From: Tipula vernalis
Taxonomy: Eukaryota > Arthropoda > Insecta > Diptera > Tipulidae
Direction: 5' to 3'
DNA: 64,000 nucleotides
NCBI GenBank assembly: GCA_958295665.1
Contig: OY282560.1
Location: 94,340,311-94,404,310, forward strand
The notes beneath the pieces were generated by a model that was given only the letters and a program-made list of their open reading frames with translations, made no database searches and was not told where the DNA came from. The position numbers and the translations under genes are program-made. Position 1 is the stretch's first letter. Each line of letters starts with the position of its first letter. Shown here piece by piece: positions 61,740 to 64,000 of the stretch.

Positions 61740-62631
61740 ATAACAAGAAAATTATTAAGGGAATTTTGACAGATGACCACATGTGAAAATGAGATGTGGA
61801 ATTTGAGAATAGAGCCCCTGCTAACTAAAATTTTTACGTTCGTATGAAATTCTAGAAAATGGAAATTTAATGTTGAATAGAAAACAATAAACTGCAGAAT
61901 AAAAGCGGAACCTCAAAATCCGATCGCGTAATGAACCGCGGAATTCCAGAATCCGAATTTCCTAGTTTAATTCAAATTTTTCCTCGATTCTAATTTTTTT
62001 TGAAGTATTAGTTCTTGCGACCTTATTTCGTTGCCCATGTAACTAGAAGATGCAAATTCGGTTTAGGTTAACCGATTAACTAGTTAATTACTTCGGACTA
62101 AAAAGACCAAAGTATTGAAATTCTGTCAAAAATGACCATAAATTTGGCGGCTAATCCAAAACCACTTTTCTCCACTTTTTGAAAGTCACTGAGTCTAAAA
62201 AAGCAAAAAAAAATAAAAACGTCCATATCCATAGTATCTCGAGAACGCCTTGTCCGATTTAGAATTTTGTTTTCGCCAATCTGTTTTTAGGGTCAAGGCG
62301 AAGATTTGAAAAGCTTTTGGAATCTGAGAGGGTCGGGTACCTGCCATACGAATTTACCCAAAACACCTCGCTATAGAAATATATACTAATTTTTTATATA
62401 TGGTATGCTGGTTTGAGGGGTTAATTGGTGGCGGTTACCGGGTTGAGTTGGGGTTGGATTAGTGTTTATTGAATAGTTGAGCAATCTATATAAGTGAGTG
62501 TTTGTATGTATGTACAGCATATGTGTACAATATTTAGACAAATCCACATGCATTGACCGATTTGAACCAAACTGTAGACAAATATTGTTTAAAACTTAAA
62601 AAAGGTTACTGTTAATCTGAAATATCAAGTT
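61740..62631. other. AT-rich spacer, no gene recognised
   Basis: No coding homology. A TATATAAGTGAGTGTTTGTA-TGTATGTACAG stretch followed by ACCGATTTGAACCAAACTG at about 62490-62570 is of a kind often seen at the ends of arthropod Helitrons or other repeats; this was not resolved. Confidence 0.4.
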
Positions 62632-63495
62632 GAGCCTTTTACAATTCAAATTGAACCTTTAGCAAATTATATGGTCAATTATATGAATGGCTAATTAGGA
62701 TGTAACTAATGTATTTCTTAACGGATTTAAGTGAAATTTGACATCCGCTCTGGAAATGGAATCCTGACAGTATATTTGGATGAAGTTCTGGAATATGGCC
62801 GATTATGATGAAATTCGATAGGTCGACTAGTATTGGGGTCCTAAAAATATTTTTAGATTTAATTCTTGAATATGGCCAATTAGAATGGAGCTGTGCTATG
62901 CCTTATCAGAATATATTGAAATTCGAGATTGGGAATGAGGGTTTAAAATAATATTTTTAATTCTGAAACTTTGCATGACATGGCCAAACTTACCGCTCTG
63001 ACAGCAAATTCTCAACTCAGTTTAGCAACTGAAATAGTATGTTTACGTTGTCTTAAGGGAACCTCAACTGCTGCATGATTCACAGAAACCTAAATAGACA
63101 ACATTATAGTAGCCATATTGACATATTTCTCACAACCTCGTCTAAAAATAATTTGTGGGTCACATTCCCTTCTATTCGTTGGAAATGTCAAAATTCATCG
63201 TAATCGGTTAAAAATAGCTAAGTTATATTCCTCAAAAATACTTTTAGAATCCCATTTTCATCGCCGATGTCAAATTTTACTAAAATTCGGTAAGAAATAG
63301 CCAAGTTCCGTCCTAATTGGCCATACTTCAGAACTTCATCTTAAAACCATTTTAGCATTCCATTTTCAACACACATGTCGAATTTCATCATAATCGGTTA
63401 AGGAATAGCCAAGCTCATGCCAATCATTCCATCCTAATTGACCATTCATATAATTTGCTAAGGGTTTAATTTGAAATATAAAAGGTTCAATTTGG
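62632..63495. repeat. Foldback repeat with ~300-bp arms
   Basis: The left arm (62632-62990) and right arm (63180-63495) are inverted copies. GCAAATTATATGGTCAATTA with CTAATTAGGATG on the left pairs with CATCCTAATTGACCATTCAT and ATAATTTGC on the right. Both arms carry degenerate units of the dispersed repeat (GAAATTCGATA on the left, TCGAATTTCATCATAATCGG on the right). The spacer, about 190 bp, has no coding sequence. Confidence 0.75.
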
Positions 63496-63566
63496 AATGT
63501 AAAAGGTCCAATTTGAAATGTAAAAAGTTCAACTTGAAGAGAAAAGGATCAATTTGAAGTGTAAAA
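63463..63566 (+). repeat. 21-bp tandem repeat, about five copies
   Basis: Units near 63463, 63484, 63505, 63526 and 63546 follow GGTTCAATTTGAAATGTAAAA with small changes. They form the outer end of the right foldback arm, and one to two units are seen inverted at the outer end of the left arm. Confidence 0.85.
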
Positions 63567-63569
63567 CCT

Positions 63570-63900
63570 GTATGATAGTATAATGGTATTGTGGTACGAC
63601 GGTATTATGGTATGTTGGTGTGGTTATATGATTGTATGATGGATGGTACGATGGTACGATGTTATGATGATTTGATGGTATGATGGTACGAAGGTTTGGT
63701 GGATTGATGATAAGATACATCATGATGTGATGGTGGGATGGTTCGACTTTACTATGGTACGGTGATAACATTGTAATGATAATTAAATGGTATAGTGTCA
63801 TGTTTGATGGAATTATTGTTTAAGGTTATGATGGTACGACGGTACGTATGCCGGTATGATTGTACGTTGCTATTATGGTATGATGGTGAGTAGGGTTTGA
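63570..63900 (+). repeat. Degenerate ATGGTACG/ATGATGG low-complexity tract
   Basis: Irregular tandem runs of ATGGTACGATGGTATGATGG and variants, purine/T-biased on this strand. Reverse-strand open frames here (His- and Tyr-rich) come from the repeat and are not genes. Confidence 0.85.
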
Positions 63901-64000
63901 GTCGAGTTTAGGGTTTAGTGGGAGATTAGATTGAGTTGAGTTCAAACACAGTTGTAGCTTTCGAACCGAGTTAATTTTGGGATTGGGTTGAAAAATACTC

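Noticed and set aside
63895..63935. TTTAGGGTTTAG as telomeric repeat
   Set aside because: Only two imperfect units inside other low-complexity sequence.

Overview
The window is eukaryotic, AT-rich nuclear DNA, most likely from an arthropod and probably an insect. Signs are spliced genes with GT-AG introns, gypsy-type LTR retrotransposons, a Jockey-like LINE, a BED-finger hAT transposase, PIF/Harbinger-like and TA-target MITEs, and DUF4806-like and DNA primase (PRIM1-like) sequence. The species cannot be named from the sequence alone.

Positions 1-32419 are one unbroken satellite array, ended by the window edge on the left and a 200-N scaffold gap (32420-32619) on the right. The monomer is 173 bp (about 34% GC) and I estimate about 189 monomers. 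Monomer variants recur in a fixed order, giving a higher-order unit of about 54 monomers. Blocks B (9630-18918) and C (from 18919) are tandem copies at an exact 9289-bp offset (54 x 173 minus one 51-bp and two 1-bp deletions). Blocks Z (left edge), A (3455-9629) and D (right edge) are partial or re-shuffled copies. The many short ORFs in the array are not genes.

Positions 32620-64000 are a graveyard of mobile elements with little host coding. From left to right: a 4.4-kb unit bounded by inverted repeat arms (33752-38147) holding a broken PRIM1 fragment and, convergently, a four-exon 147-codon candidate gene; a ~380-bp inverted repeat pair (38405-38785 and 49888-50265) enclosing a nearly complete but inactivated gypsy element on the minus strand (38795-44343), two related TA-target elements (45019-46177 and 46302-46761) and a decayed hAT transposase (47545-49598) split by a MITE; a TNP2/DUF4218-like transposase C-terminus split by another MITE (50390-51221); a DUF4806-like remnant (51361-52600); two more MITEs; a second, heavily decayed gypsy element on the plus strand (56057-58872); a Jockey-like LINE on the minus strand (59179-61177, with possible 5' material to 61735); and a foldback element with short tandem repeats (62632-63900).

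No intact autonomous element was found. The two most unusual features are the large nested satellite organisation and the inverted-repeat unit that carries primase-derived sequence. The picture fits a pericentromeric or other heterochromatic junction, but position on the chromosome is inference.
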